Program-made: the position numbers and the translations under genes | Source: Casuarius casuarius | Taxonomy: Eukaryota; Chordata; Aves; Casuariiformes; Casuariidae | Reading direction: 5' to 3' | Length of the DNA: 64,000 nt | Assembly (NCBI GenBank): GCA_003342895.1 | Contig: PTFA01000005.1 | Span: 2,088,719-2,152,718 of the forward strand | Shown: in pieces, positions 1-42,529 of the stretch | Numbering within the stretch: position 1 is the stretch's first letter | How the letters are laid out: the number at the start of each line of letters is the position of its first letter | Notes under the pieces: model-generated | Told to the model about the DNA's origin: nothing | Databases searched by the model: none | Seen by the model: only the letters and a program-made list of their open reading frames with translations

Positions 1-28719
<28,719 letters not shown>

Positions 28720-31700
28720 CAGCTACTTGATGTCTGGAACTTGTTGGAAAATGGACCACTGAAACCCTACAGAAAGAGAGGGTTTGAAGCTAATGTAGCC
28801 ACTAAGCTTCACTTCCAAGGATGTACAGACCTGCAGCAGAGTTGGTCCCTTCCGTACAGCTGGCTTCCTTTGTACAATGGGAACGTCAAGGCACAGTGGT
28901 ACCGACTCATCTATGCAGACACCGCCTCACTGGGAGCTACAGCCAGTGTTCTGACTTGAGTATTTCCATCTGAGTGTGTGGCTGTTGCTCTCAGAGACTG
29001 AGCAAACCTGAGGCTGTTAGATTAGACACTTCAGGGTGTTAGAAGTACATGTTGGCAGTGGAGTTGGCCTGGAATTGGTGGGTGTAGATTGGAGCTTTTA
29101 GCCCTACCAGGTTACCCTAAGGATAACTTTGGAAGTTATCTTTTGCCTCCCCATGCCAACCCAGCAAGCAGGGCAATGTCTTGGGAGAATTAAGTTGCCT
29201 CCATATCCAGGCAGCTAACACTACATGATAAGGGTGGGAGCAAGTGGATGAATTTCTTTTAATTTCTCTTTTGTAGCTAAAAGAGCAGAGGAGCTCACGA
29301 TCTCAGAAATCAGCAAAGGTTCTGTTTACCAAAAAAAAAAGAAAAAGAAAGAAACCCAACTCTCCTCCACTAGGCAAAAATTCTTTCTTAGTGGGGGACA
29401 GCTGATCTTCCTGTCCTGAGAAATGCAAGAAAATATTGATGAAGATGTCTAGCTAGACCAGAGCTTGGGAAAAGCAGAGTGCTTCCTTTTCTCAAGGGAT
29501 GCCCTCTCCTGTTCTGGGCTTTGCCTAGAGTTCTGCACTCCTGCACATTAAAGTTGTCTCACGCAGGATGGAGCTGGCAAGGAAGTACAGCACCCGGGGC
29601 ACCAGCTTCTGTGATCTGTACCCAGGGATGGGAAGGAAAGAAGACAGCCCACTTACCTCAGAGGTTACACTGACATGTGCTTCTGTGAAAAGTTTCACTC
29701 ACAACTATTTCCAGTATCACCAGGCTACAGGCATGGCCTCAAGCGATACCAGCAAGCAGTCTGCAGATACTGTTCGCAGCGCAGATCCCCCTCCCTGCTG
29801 GCTTTGCTGGATGTGTACCAGTGTACAATCAGCAACAGTTCTGGTTTGAAGTTGCCCCTGGTTTTGCCAGAGGACCAGAGGGCTTGGGGTCATCCTGGGT
29901 GACAGTTGTTTTAGTAAATCCATTTTTAAAGAAGGACTTGTTTTTACTTTTTTCTAAATGTCTCAGACTACTGACTTGTTCTATAAATAGATTATTTTTC
30001 TTTGATTTTTTTATACTTACCACTGTTAACCAGCAGCACAGACAGAGGTTCACAAAGCAAAAACCTGCCCGTGGGCTTGGGTTTTTTTACTCCATTCCTT
30101 CCTTGTAGTACAAGGAATTAGCAGTTACCTTCCCCATTCTAGCCTGACCAGCTGCCTGTGTTTAAATAGGTAAATACATTTCATGTGCTACCTTTGTGTT
30201 TGGGTTTGTTCCTGTTAGTGGGGCATCTGGGCCTTAATGACTCCAGTCTATGCTGGCTTTCTGTATGTGAATGTCTGAAGCCAGCCACTGGACTGTCTTA
30301 TCTCCCTCTCCACTCACTCCCCATTGTGTTTCCATTCTTCTGCAGTTCTAGGAGTGTTGTAAGTAGTGTCCAGACTTACTAGGAGCTGGACTGGGATTTA
30401 AAAAAATATTGACAAAAACAAAAGTGTTCTGTCTTGACTGTTCTGTGTCCCTTCTCTTGTTCGCTAGTTTTTGGAATTTTATTTATCTGGCAGAATTATC
30501 CATCCAAAAAAAAATTCAGCTCAGGTAGATGAACTTTACCAGGTTGTTTTATTTGTGCCTGCTACCTGGGAAGAGGAAGATGTGGAAAAGAGCTAAGATG
30601 GAGGGCAGAAGATACAGAGTCTTGGGAATTTTTGAGTGCAAATTAGGCACAGACCCTTAATTCCTGCCCCTTAAAGACTAATACGGTATTAAAAGCAAAA
30701 GCAAACTGTGGTTAGGCATGTGGCTGAATGGGCACCCTAGCAAACTTAAGAGTATTATTTGTTTACTTATTTATGAAGGAGTCTATCCTATAGTTAGACA
30801 TACCTTCTTTTTGCCTCCAGTTGCATTTTTTTCTTCTCAATGTACTTTTAGTTTTGGTAAACTGTCTTAAACAGATGTTATTTTCCTTCAAATTGATGGT
30901 ACTACAGAAGTGTTTCCCTGTATGGAGTGGATAGACTGTCACAGATGTTTAATAGTTCCAGAAGTAGACTAGTTTAAGATTTCTTAAAGGATCCCAGTGT
31001 ATTGTATTCTTTCATGACTCCTAGAATCCATGACATAATAGAAAAATATGGTTAGCATATCCTGTTAACCATTGAGCCTATCCTCTTAACCATTCTTACA
31101 TACTTTGTCTTGATAAAGTCATTGTTATATGTGATTGCACCATCAACTGGAAAGAGATCTTTTAGTAAATCTGCATGAATGTTCCTGTTTCTCTGAGTAG
31201 AAGATGTGGAGAATGTTACCAGTAGCACTAGTCACGATGAGAAGGAAACAAACAGATATAGGATGCAATATTCAATCATTTTACTTGTAGCAGGCATAGA
31301 AAATGGTAAACAACAGAAAGAAATGTGCAAATAATGGAATTTGACACAGTTTTAGTAGTTTGTGTTTATGTTTTCACGTTGAAAGGCTCTTTATTACACT
31401 CTCAGAAGTAGGTTACCCCACCTTTTCTAGTTACAGATGTCCCATCTGCTTTCAGGTAAGGTGTTCATAAACTGAAAACCATTATTAGCTTTACATCTTA
31501 TTGTTTAAACATTTATTTTTAAAAGCGTAATTCCTCTCAAAAGATGGCTGGTAGTATAAACACATGAATAAATGTTAACTTTTGGAAAAATCTGTAGAAA
31601 TGTAGTTAGTGGTTTAAAAACCTAAAGTTATAGCTGCAATATTGTTTCCAGATCTTAACTTTTTGAAATCTCGGAAAAACAAATGAAAACAAGCAAACCA

Positions 31701-32212
31701 AACTTAAGCTAAGGAATAATTTTCTTAAATGTCTACCAGAGCTGTGGAAAAGATTCTCGTATGCTTTGGATGCAACATTTCAGGGTATACAAAAATCTTT
31801 TCCCTTATGTATCTAGAAAGATGTGTCTTAATGCTATATGCTACAAAGTATACTAACTACTGTCCATGTATTTGTCTTGTGTCTGACACAAAAGGTCAGA
31901 GAAATGACCTGAGCTATTCTGAGGAGCAAAAAACGGCTAAGACTTGAGTTATATATTTTATCAGTGTTTTTAAGAACCAATGCCTGAAACTAGGCAGGTT
32001 TATTTGCATAGAGATAAAGTTTACTCCTGAACTTTAGTACTGTTACCTTTAGGATTTATGATTTTTGCAGAGCAGATGTGCCTGAATGCTTATGCAGCCT
32101 GGACTGTTTGATCAGGAGAGCCTGAGGATGCAGTCACACAGCATAAGCTAACAGAAGCGGACATGTGCTTCATCAGCCACACTGTGAAGCTTGCATAGAT
32201 GTTTTCAGTATT
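28720..32212 (+). other. KDM5A: KDM5A 3' untranslated region (end uncertain) and flank
   Basis: Sequence after the stop. Candidate poly(A) signals are ATTAAA at 29547-29552 and 30688-30693 and AATAAA at 31567-31572; the last two have GT-rich sequence downstream. The human KDM5A 3'UTR is several kilobases long, so an end at or beyond about 31.6 kb is reasonable, but the sequence alone does not settle it. Short frames here have no recognisable product. Confidence 0.55.
31567..31572 (+). terminator. Candidate poly(A) signal AATAAA for KDM5A
   Basis: First canonical AATAAA seen after the stop codon, followed within 40 bases by a G/T-rich stretch (ATGTAGTTAGTGGTTT). Other AATAAA copies at 34524 and 37711 lie beyond the CR1 insertion. 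Confidence 0.35.
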
Positions 32213-33660
32213 TAGAATCATAGAATAATACAGATATTGGGGGGGGGGGNNNNNNNNNNNNNNNNNNNNNNNNNNNNNNNNNNNNNNNNNNNNNNNNNNN
32301 NNNNGGGGGGGGGACCACCTCTGGAAGTCATCTAGGTCAACCTGATCAAAGTATGGCTAACTTTGAAAGTAGATCAAGTTTTTTTGGGCTGTGTCCAGTC
32401 AAGTTGTGTGCATCTCCAGGGGTGGAGATTCCACAACCTCCCTGGGCACCTGTTCCAGTTCTGCACCATGTTCACTGCAATTATTTTTTCTGATGTACAG
32501 TCAGTTTCCCTTGCAGCAACTTTTCTGTTGCCTTTTTTGTTTTCTTCAAGAAGAATCTGGATCCCTCTTCTCTGTAAACATCCATTACATAGTTGAAGAC
32601 CACAGGTCCTGCTGCCTTAGCTTTCAGGCTGAACAAACAGTTGCATGTCGTGTGCTGCAGCTTTCTAACAATGCTGGTGGCCCTCTGCTGGACTTGCTTC
32701 AGGTTTGTCAACACCTGTTTTTGTACTGAGGAACTGAAAATTGGACATGGTATTCCAGATGTGGCCTTACAAGTGTTGAATAGAGGGGAATGATCACTCC
32801 TTTAACCTGCCGGCCATGCTCTTGCTATGCAGCCAGATACCTGGTTGGCCTTTATCACTCTTAAGGGTGTGCTGCTGACTCATAGTCAATGTGTCTACCA
32901 TTACCCCCCACCAAATCCTTTTCTGCAAAGGTGCTTTTTAGTCAGTGTGATCCCAANGTGTATTGTTGCATGGGGTTATTTTCCAAGGGCAAGACTGATG
33001 AACTTCATGAATTTTCTGTCAGCCTATCACTCCAGCCAGTCAAGGCCACTCTGAATGGGAAGCCTGCCCTCCCATGTTTTGGGTTGTCCTTCTCTTTCCC
33101 CCTGCCACCTTCCATTCAGTTTGGTTTAACCTGCAAAGTTGCTGGGTTGTGTCAGCAGTATTGGCCTCAGAATCAACCCGAGGTACTCTACTTGTGACTG
33201 GATACCTGCTGTATTTCAAATCGTTGACCACTAAAGTTTGAGCGCAGCAGTCTGCCTAGTTTTTTCACCCACCTTTTAGGCTGTCTGTGCGCTCCATAAC
33301 TGCCCATTTTGGCTATAAGGATACTACAGGGGACTGCATCAAATACCTTGCTCAAGTCAAGGTAAACATCCACTGTTCTCCCTTTGTAAGGCTCATCATC
33401 TCATCATAGAAGGCAACCAGGTTCTAACACTATAGTGGTGGATGTTGCTGCTCACTTTCTTATCCTTCATGTGCCTGCATGTTGCTATGAGAAGGATTTG
33501 TTCCATAATTTTCTCAGGGTTCAAGGTGAGACCAGCTGCACCATAGTTCCCTGCATCTTCCCCCCTGCTCCCTCCTTGTTTTGAAGATGGATATGATGTG
33601 CAGAAGGGTTCAGCATAATCCATCAGGAAAATGATCTTCTGCACAGAGATTTTCCTAGGC
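32213..33660 (-). mobile_element. CR1 LINE, 5'-truncated, minus strand
   Basis: Chicken-repeat-1 type non-LTR retrotransposon. On the + strand it starts with TAGAATCATAGAAT, the complement of the ATTCTATG octamer that ends CR1. It then follows the CR1 order: ACCACCTCTGGAAGTCATCT, GAGATTCCACAACCTCCCTG, GCTGAACAA, GTATTCCAGATGTGGCCTTA. On the minus strand 33373-33188 a broken frame shows a reverse-transcriptase segment (YLDLSKVFDAVP), and 33665-33396 a preceding segment (LTLNPEKIMEQIL). Frameshifts and stops make it dead. The 5' end is approximate; a poly-T lies just outside at about 33690-33704. Confidence 0.9.
32239..32313. repeat. Assembly gap flanked by G homopolymers inside CR1
   Basis: Eleven G (32239-32249), 55 N (32250-32304), nine G (32305-32313). 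Other CR1 copies have only a short G-rich GGTTGGAAGGGACC-like piece here, so the flanking runs are either a real G-tract expansion or a base-calling collapse. Confidence 0.9.
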
Positions 33661-35692
33661 TTCATTCATTATTGTGGCATGTAAGAGTGGTTTTTTTTTT
33701 TTTTAAGAAAAAACAAAAACAGAACTAGAATTGCATATAAAGTCATAAATGGCAGAGCCAGGCTGCTTTGAGTGCTGCTTATACCTAAACTTAATGTGAG
33801 CTAGTAAGCAACTGTCAGACCTATCTAGCTACAGTTCCAAGTTGCTCTAGTTGAAGTCAATGTTAATGATGGGTAATCCTTTTGTATGTGGTTGCTTCCA
33901 CTGAAAGAAATTCATACTACCAATGAGTATGAGCAGGGTCACCTGAACTTTGTTCTGAGAGAACTGAAAAATTCTACAACCTCATTTATTCAACAGTAGG
34001 CGCTGTTTAGTAGGCATTTGTCCAAGGATGGCTATCCTCTTTATTGTCTATAGGGTAACTGAAAATGATGTTCTAATAAGTGCTAGTTATTAGAATGAGC
34101 GTAACACAGACTTGTAACAAAGTAAAACAGAAACTATTTGAAGATTCATCAGCTGCTTACAGGAGATGCTTTGCTGTCATTCTAGGTACATGTTGCATGT
34201 CTCTAACAATAGTGATTCTAACTGATTAAAAGAACTGCTGTATATTAACAGTCATTATGTACATTGAAAATGAGACATTTAAAAAGGATGGGAAAAGTTT
34301 CCTAAAATCATTTTTCCCCAAATCACCATTAATGCCTCTGTAAGAAGTTGAGAATTTTGATCTGCTAAAAGCAAGATTTGAGGCTTCCTCTAGTTAGTTG
34401 AAAATGAAAAGCAGGAAGCTCTGTCAAATCCTATCCAGCTGCAATCACAGAGAATGTGTTTGGTCAGCCTGCCTGAGCTGAAGAGGAACTCTGCTTGGGA
34501 GCACCAAGTCATCAAGGAGAGGCAATAAATTCAGCCCTTATCAAAATTCTAGCCACGCTGGTTTAGAAAGGGTGATAAATGCGTAGGACAGCTGAAAACT
34601 ACACAGCATGAGATTTAGAGCATTGAGCCTTATGTAATGGGATGTCGTGATACAAATGAATGTTAAGTCGCTAGCTAAAGGCAATGAAAGTAGTAAGGAT
34701 ATATTAGAAAACAGAAGTATTTCTGAGGAGACATGATCTGAATGCCTTTGAAACAAAAGTCCTGCTGCAATGAATAGTTTTAATCCTAGATGTGACATTG
34801 TGTCTAAATTGAAAGCTTTTCAGAGGCCATTTTTTGGCATTATGTATGTCCAAAAAAAAAAAAAAAAAAAAAACACCTTTAAGGCCAAGTGCCTGAGCTA
34901 ACTGCTGTGGATGTTAATAATCTGAGAGGAGCGGCCATCTCTGGATGCACAGGTCCTGAGATGATCACAGTCTTATTACAGAACCCAGCAGCTGCTTTTG
35001 GTGGATTGGTGATGTGCCAACAGATCAAGTGTGTATCTAGCATTTTTGTATTTTCGAAAGCTGCATGTTAGAAAGGAATGGGTGGCAGCTTATGAATTAG
35101 ATAGTAAACATCAGTACAATGCCCTAAAAGGATTCTCCGCTGTTCCTGAATGTGCATGTATGTGCAGGGTTTTGAATATTTGAGCACTAGTAGAAGTATG
35201 CTCAAGACCGTCTGTTTAGACCTTGTACCCTAGCATTTAAGTGTATTAGAAAATTACAGAATACACAAAATTGAACAATTAACAAAGAATGGAAGACTTC
35301 ACAGCAACAGTAAGGTTGTTCACCATTTAAAAAGTGGTATGGTTCTTCCACTTGCTGAGTAGAAGACAATTGTAGGAAGTTAACAGGTCAGATTCCTGTC
35401 TGAAGCAGAGAATGGGCACTTCTTTGTGTATCTCCTGTTTAAAAAGCGTGCAGAGACTGGCAGTGACAAACTGCACATGAACACCTGTGATTTCTGCAAA
35501 AAGATCTGAAAGTCCCCTTGCTCTGCTTTGTCCTAAGAAGCAGCTGTTCTAGGTTCCTGTTTCTTGATCTCAAAGAAATAGAACGGCTTCATGTGCTTTT
35601 TAATCTTTCTTCTCTTAGGCCTTTCCTTTACACCTTGGGAAATCCCTGCTCCAAGGGAAATGAGGCCAAAAGGAATATGGCAGGGTTCCACT

Positions 35693-35700
35693 CCCCCCCC

Positions 35701-35732
<32 letters not shown>
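35693..35732. repeat. C16-T24 homopolymer pair
   Basis: Sixteen C directly followed by twenty-four T; a polypyrimidine strand of 40 bases. Confidence 0.95.
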
Positions 35733-37886
35733 CTACTCCTCAACTACTTTCCCTTCCCAGCAGGGGAAGTCTAACTTCAGACACTGCTAGGGTTGCCTGT
35801 CTACTTCCAGAGAAGCTGTAAAACCACAAACTGCTTCTCTAAAGCTTTTGCTACCTTCCAGCTCAGTATTTCCTTCCCCCACTGTGGGGAAATGCAGAGC
35901 TGCCATTCCTTACCTACAAGCAGGAAGCATCCTCCATTCAAGTTAGCATATTTTTGCTATAGTGTCAGCCCTGGCTGGTCTCCAGCTTCTCCCAGTAAGC
36001 TGATTGCTGGAAATGGAGAGGNTCTGCAGAGCTCGGAACGTAATCTGCAGCTTCTGTTCTAGCAGTAGGGAGTATGCTGATACTGGTATGCAGTTGGAGC
36101 TTTGCAGTAGGAAAGTTGTAGGGCAAATAAGAATATCAAAAGCCAATTCTTTTCCCCTAGATCCCAGTTATGGTGAATGCCAAGACTGAAAGTTTGCCTG
36201 GCTCCATATTTTTAACTATTTCCTCAGTCTGGACACATCACCAAGGATGCTTGCATCTTTTTCTCTGATCACCATGCAAACTGTACATCTGGGCTGTGGT
36301 CGGTGACTGATTTAATGAAACATTTCCAGCACTCACCAGATGATTGACAAACAGCACCTGAACTTGCAGTGGCCAGGAATTAAGTCTGTCATCAAAAAGT
36401 GCAGTGATGCTATGAGCCTATATGGCTGATGGAAAGTAGTTAGCCTGTCATGGAAATATCCTGGTGCGCATGTGTGTATTTTTTCCAACTGACCTCTTGG
36501 TGCAGCCTCTGTATGTTTTATTTCAGATGGGCATCAATATATGAATTCACAGTGGTAAAAGGGTAACATGGCTTGGAATTTGGTATTTCGAAGTGACAAT
36601 CTGAGCTGTGTGAGTAATGGCATCCCCTTTGCTCCTTCTGGAAAAGGCTGCTCTCAAGCCGTGCCACAGAGCTGCCTACTCTGCAGCACATGGCTTTGCT
36701 AATAACTGTCCACTGCCTGGGCACCAACCCACTCTTCCATGGCCATTCTTCCTCTTGACTAGAAGGGCTAAGCATTTTTCCAGGCATCAGCTAGACCTCA
36801 TCTGAAGCTCAGTTATTTTCATGTCTGGCACACACAGAAAAAAAGAAAAAATAATTACCTTAAGTTACCAAAACTCATAAATGACTCTTTACCTAAATTT
36901 TTGAGGGGAAAAAAAACATTTAAGCCTGAAACAGACTCGCTACTATGATATGTTGCAACCGGCCACCAGAACAGGAATGACTTGTAGTCAGGAGATCATA
37001 GTCAGTATGAAGCTTGCTTCAGGCAGAATCCCATCTGTCTTTGGAGATGTCTAAAGGCTCTGGATCTTTTGCTCTCATTATGTTTCAAAGCCTCATTGAC
37101 TGCTGACTTAGTTCAGTATATGAGAGGAGATCTTTTTTTCTCTGTCTGTACTGGTACTCTGCGCTCTATGTCTCTCTATATAATGTATGGCAGAAGCCTA
37201 GGCAGTCCAGAAAAGCCAAAGGTAGGAAGATGGGCAGCACAGTTCCCCTTATTTCCTTCTGCTGTGCCTTGAACTGGAGCCAGCTGCAGAATCGGAACAA
37301 GAGAGATGAAACGTTTCTGGCAAGCAGCAGCTGGCAGTTGATGCTCTCTGCAGTGGTGCTCCCTGTGGAGCCCAGGGGACCGGGCGTCATTTAGGACCTC
37401 AGCTCTGTGATCTCGGCTGGGCCCTCTGCAAGCACAGCTCGCCTGCGCGCGGCGCTGACTTAAGAGCTCAGCCATGGCATTCCTGTTGCCGAGATTAGGG
37501 CTGCTTGGAATGTTTTGAAGAGATACGCCTCCTGGCAAGACGAGCTTTTTAGCAATTTAATGAATTTCTGATTTTTGGAGGTTGGGAAACTTGAACCCGT
37601 GTTTTACTTCCTACTGACCTTTCGAAATGCCAAAGTCTTTCACTTTGTCATCTCTAATTAGAGCATCATTTATTGCAGAGAAACTTTTTTAAAATTTGTC
37701 TCATTTTGTCAATAAATAGATATTTAACTATTAGATTTCCTCCCAGATTGGAGGAAATATATTCTGAGTAGTTACCAGGCCAGTAAATCTATTGAATTAA
37801 AAAGCATCCTTTTTTCTTTTCAAGCATGTAAATAAATATGAACAGGTGCTCTGAGAATGTTGCCTAACACCCTGTCTAAAACCAGA

Positions 37887-37890
<4 letters not shown>

Positions 37891-37922
<32 letters not shown>
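37891..37922. repeat. Poly-T tract (32 T)
   Basis: Uninterrupted T run. Read on the minus strand it would be a poly-A after about 38207-37923, but no AATAAA lies just upstream and no known mRNA is recognised there. Confidence 0.9.
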
Positions 37923-37923
<1 letters not shown>

Positions 37924-40900
37924 GTGGAAGTCAGTAGAACAGGTACAAGCCTGTTTCTTCTCTGAGAAAAGCTTTTCCTTTTTCCTCCCAGAACATCCCT
38001 CTTCCAGGCAGACAGGGCAGAGTGACATCTAAAATCCAGCCCCAACACCATCAATAGCTTTGGTTTCATTCTTACTGCAGAGTCTATTTTAGCTTTATAA
38101 TACTTACCTGAGAGAAGCAAGATGTGCAGAGCGTAAGGAAAGAGCATCATCTCCAGATCATTATGCAGTTCCTTCTCTACACCCTTATCTGCACTGTACA
38201 TGATCAATCTGCTGGTCTTATGTCTCCCTTCTGGGCCACTTGAGCAATAGTGCTATCATTACCAGTCTGAAATGATGATTTCCTATGGCATATTGTTCTT
38301 GATACAAAGAAATGCCCTCTAATTCACTCCTTGGCTTCAACAGCTGATTGGCAAATTTTATTTTCTTGATGCAAACTATCTATTTTCACATCATGAGGTA
38401 GATGACTAGTCTTCAGAAGGGTCGTGAACCCTTCCCTCTTCCGAAAATGTGCTGAGAGCTCTACTCTACCCTGCAGTTACTCAGCAAGTGTTTGTTCAGG
38501 CTTCCTAGTCTGTGGCAAAGTGGAACTAGAAAAGAGCCCTGAGGAACAGGGAGCTGCTGGAGGTGGGAGGAAAGTAGGAGATGCTGAAAAGCTTGAAGAC
38601 TCCAGACTCAAGAGTTTTCAGTAAAACTGCCACTGCTTGCTACTCAATCACTGTTTAAATTATGTTAGTGTGATACATATCTTAAACACTTATATATATA
38701 TGCTTATAACTGCATAATCTTGCAGAAATTTTAAAGTGGTTTCATTTTTGTCTATAAGTAAAATGGGGATGCTTTTGAAATCTGAGCAGAAAAAACCTGT
38801 TCCCTGCTCACATGTGCTAAGGATAAGAACATTTATAATAGAGGCAAGCTCCTAAGCAGAAGTCCAAACAGAAGTAAGATGCAAAGCTTTGCAGATATGC
38901 CTACCTATTTACTCCTCCTGCGCTTGTGCTTATACATGCAATACAAATGCCTGCACATTCCTGACTTAATCTTGGGTTTGTTGGTTCCAGATATGCAAGC
39001 GCACTACCAAAATGCACTGTTGTTTCCATCCTTTTCCTGTGGGGGAAACCACTGGGACTGGATATAGCTGAAATAGTGATTATGGGAATCTGCAGCTCTG
39101 TTGCTACCCCTCTATACCATGACTAGGAATTCATACTGCAGCCAAAGGGAGCCTGGGTCCCCAATCCTTTTGGCTTCAACTAATCTACCCTTCGTAACAG
39201 CCATGTTTTACCACTTATGACTTGTGATCAGAGGTGCATAGAGAGGGACCTACCAGCACACTGTCAGCCTATGCACCAAGTAACACACAAGCATCACCAC
39301 TAGCCTCTGCGTGCAGAGGAGCTGCCGGGTAGAGCAGTGGTACCTTCAGGAGGGGATTCCCTACCTCCGTACTCACTGCGAGCACACGGTCCTGTGTTCA
39401 GGCTGAGAAGTGGACTCTGGCTATTGCAGGAGCGTCATCCGTTTATCTTCTGTATGCAGAGCATGGTATCTGCAGGCCTACATATCTTGCACGAAACAAC
39501 CTGAGCGCAGAAGTGAGGCCATCATGGATCTGCAGCTGTCCAGCGTGGAAATGGTTTTTCTTGGCTTGGGCTTCTCGTCACCCACGTTGTTATTTGAAAG
39601 CAAATATTCATAGGGAAGCTGTGTTGTCCAGTTGAATGAAGCCGTTAAAATGCTTGTAATAGTATTTTCTGTCAGAGGGAACCACTCCTATGTACTTCAC
39701 AGGTTCTTGCAATGACTTTAGGTTTCTGCTATAGTAGTTTCAAAATATAGGTAACTTTCTGTGATCTTACTGGTTCAAGCAGGAATCACTCCTTTGTGCT
39801 TGTAATGGCTTTTTTCTCCACTGAGTGGTCTCCAGGTTCCTGTAATGTGCCAGCTAAGATCAGCCTCTATTTATTCACTTTCTGTGCATATTTGCAACAA
39901 TTCTCCTTTCTACAGCCATGTTCGCTTAAGCTTAGTGACATTTGCAAGCTGAAAAGGCCAGTAGCACAGTGGTTATCAGATAGAGGAAACGCGTTGTATT
40001 TGCTCTGGCCTTCGGTTCGCAGATAATATAACGACAAATTGGGTTCTTGGAAGCTGGGAGGTGCCTTGCAAGATTATGCAGCTCTTAAGTGCATGGAGGC
40101 AGTTCGTCACGTGTGGCGGAGGGGGAGGTGGAAGTGGGGCGCGTCACTGCTTTCAGCGTTCAATTCACACATGCAGCAAATGTCAAAAGCAGCTGGCGGC
40201 TTCCTCACCTTGGGAACTCCTAAGCAGCAGCCACAGTTGTGTCCCAGCCACTCTCCTAGAAGCACTTCAGTGGATTAGGAGCATAAGTTCATTTGAAAGT
40301 CACTGCTGCTTGCACTGCGGTAAAAGACTGTGCACCTCTCCCAGTAACTGTCTTTCCTCTCCTCTTTTCACCTAACTGTTCCTTTAAGTGGCTGGCTTTG
40401 AATCTTTCCTTCTTCTGGGTTTGAACCATCTCTCTGGGTAGCTGAAGGTGGATGAGTGCTTTGGAGGAAAGAAATCTAAGCAAGCTATTTCCCTGCTCAG
40501 CTTGATGTAGATGTGACGCAAGGGCAGACCTGGGAGTACTTTCTGCGGCTTCTTACCAGAATGAGCAAGTCCAGCACCAGCGCTCGCATGTGTCGGTTGT
40601 GCAGGATGTGGCTGGGGCCAGCTCCTGTGCACATCTGACCCATAAAATGTCAAAGTACCTTCTTATCTCCAGGCAAAGCTTGTTCCAGGCTTGCATATTC
40701 TGGCAGTGAGTGCTTCCCCTGCAGTATGACCTCAACTACTGGTGGAAGAATGGGACAAAAATAAAGAGAGAAATCTTGGTAAGTGTTGTAGACAGAAAGA
40801 TGAGCAAAACAACCTAGATTTCAGGAAAGGAATCGGTAACCTTTTCTCCAAAATGGGTGTGGGGGGGAGAGAGCAGAACAAGCAAAGTCAGATCTGCCCC

Positions 40901-41436
40901 ACGTGTGCCCAATGCACTGGCAGTGCTCTGCCCCTGCGCCAGCCAGGGCGGGTGAGCAGCTTGCAGAGACTTGGAAGCCACAAATCCCCTTGGGGAGATA
41001 CCACTTCAGTTGCCACTGCAGTGCGGGCTGCCTTGGGGGTACAAACAGGTAACAGTAGGCAAGTGCTTAACAGCATGGGACAGCACTTGGAGGAGTATAA
41101 CTATGTGAGCTGGTGCTGTTTTGAGTCTTGTGGCAGAAACTTTGGGGGGGATTATTAAATGGAGGATTATTAAATTATGAAATGGGCAGGCTCCCATTTC
41201 CCACCCTGGACAGGTGAGACTACTGGCAGCGTAACCCACTGGTGCCATCGCAGGAGACGGCACCGTAGCGATGCATTTGGGACAGGCGCAGCACGACAGC
41301 TGTCATTCTCCAGCCCTTGTGGCACTGAGAGAAAATGTTCTGCAGCCGCCTGGCAGGGTTACAGCTGGGTGACCACTGGTGGCATGGTGCTACTGCAAAA
41401 GTCCTTCTCTGGTGCTCTCCTTATCCATATAAATAA

Positions 41437-41494
41437 AAAATATGTATGCATATGTATGTGTGCGCATGTATACGTATGTATATATATATTTAAA
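41437..41494. repeat. Imperfect (TATG)n / (TA)n microsatellite
   Basis: TATGTATGCATATGTATGTG followed by CGCATGTATACGTATG and TATATATATAT. Confidence 0.85.
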
Positions 41495-42529
41495 TAGCAT
41501 CATCTTGGTAGGTCTGAGAATGAAACTATTCTCGTGTTACTACAGGATGCACGCTACTTAGGCTTGCTAATTTTTTTTAGATTCACTTTCTTCTATATCT
41601 ATTTACTTGTTTTTTGCAAATCTAATTCCTAGGATTTTGCTTCTAATTGTCCCAGCTCTTCCATTTGTCTTAGATTACAAACTCAAAATCTTAGACATTT
41701 AATTTCATCCTTTTCATTTTTCCCTGTAGATTTTCATTGTCTCTGATGAGCTGGTTAAAGTCCCTTTCTTGCCTTCTGCGATTTAAAAAGTGTGTATTGA
41801 ACTCATCTTTTTCCTGTAGTCTTAACCGATCCTTTGTGATATTTGTTGTTTCTCTTCTCATCTTCAGTAAAAAGATGTATTTTTTAGACTCTCAGATCTC
41901 TCAAGTAACATCTCCCAGAACCATATGGGCTTTTTCCTGTTTCTTCCCAGAAGACATGAAAAGTGTTGTTTTACTTTAAATATGCTTTGCTCAGGATTTT
42001 CCAGCTTTCTTTCACACTGGTAGATGCAATATTTCTCCTTGCTGCTTGTTATGTTTACACTGAACTTTTGTTTTCATTTTTAACTTATTGTTGCTTTCAC
42101 TGCAGTCTTATCTGACTGGGCNGAAGTCAAATAGTTCATTATTGATTACACACTTTCCTATCACACTCTATTAGTGCCTGCCAATTAGCTTGTTGTCTTC
42201 TACTTAGACTGCTGATAAGAATATTGTCATTGGCACAGAGAAGTTATTGTTGTTATCCAGGGATATTCATGTAGCAACATCAATGTGTAGAATAGTTTTG
42301 AGAATTTCCAGAAATGGTTCCATACTTGATTTCCTTTCTTCTTATGTCTGTTGCACAAGGCAAGCTATTATTTGGCTTCTCTCTTACTTTTTTCATCCCT
42401 GTATCCATGCACTAACTATTTAGCAACCATGCTAGCCACTGTCAGATTGTAACCCTGCAGGGATATTCTCTGATGCTCACTCTACAGTGTAACTTCGCCT
42501 CTGTAATAGTTTCCTCATTTCTGACAATC

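Noticed and set aside
29479..30382. Run of overlapping + strand open frames just after KDM5A
   Set aside because: They lie in the 3'UTR, are short, overlap in different frames and show no recognisable protein.
37887..38207. Possible processed pseudogene on the minus strand with a poly-A tail
   Set aside because: No AATAAA before the A-run, no target-site duplication noticed and the encoded peptide resembles nothing known; a plain homopolymer is simpler.
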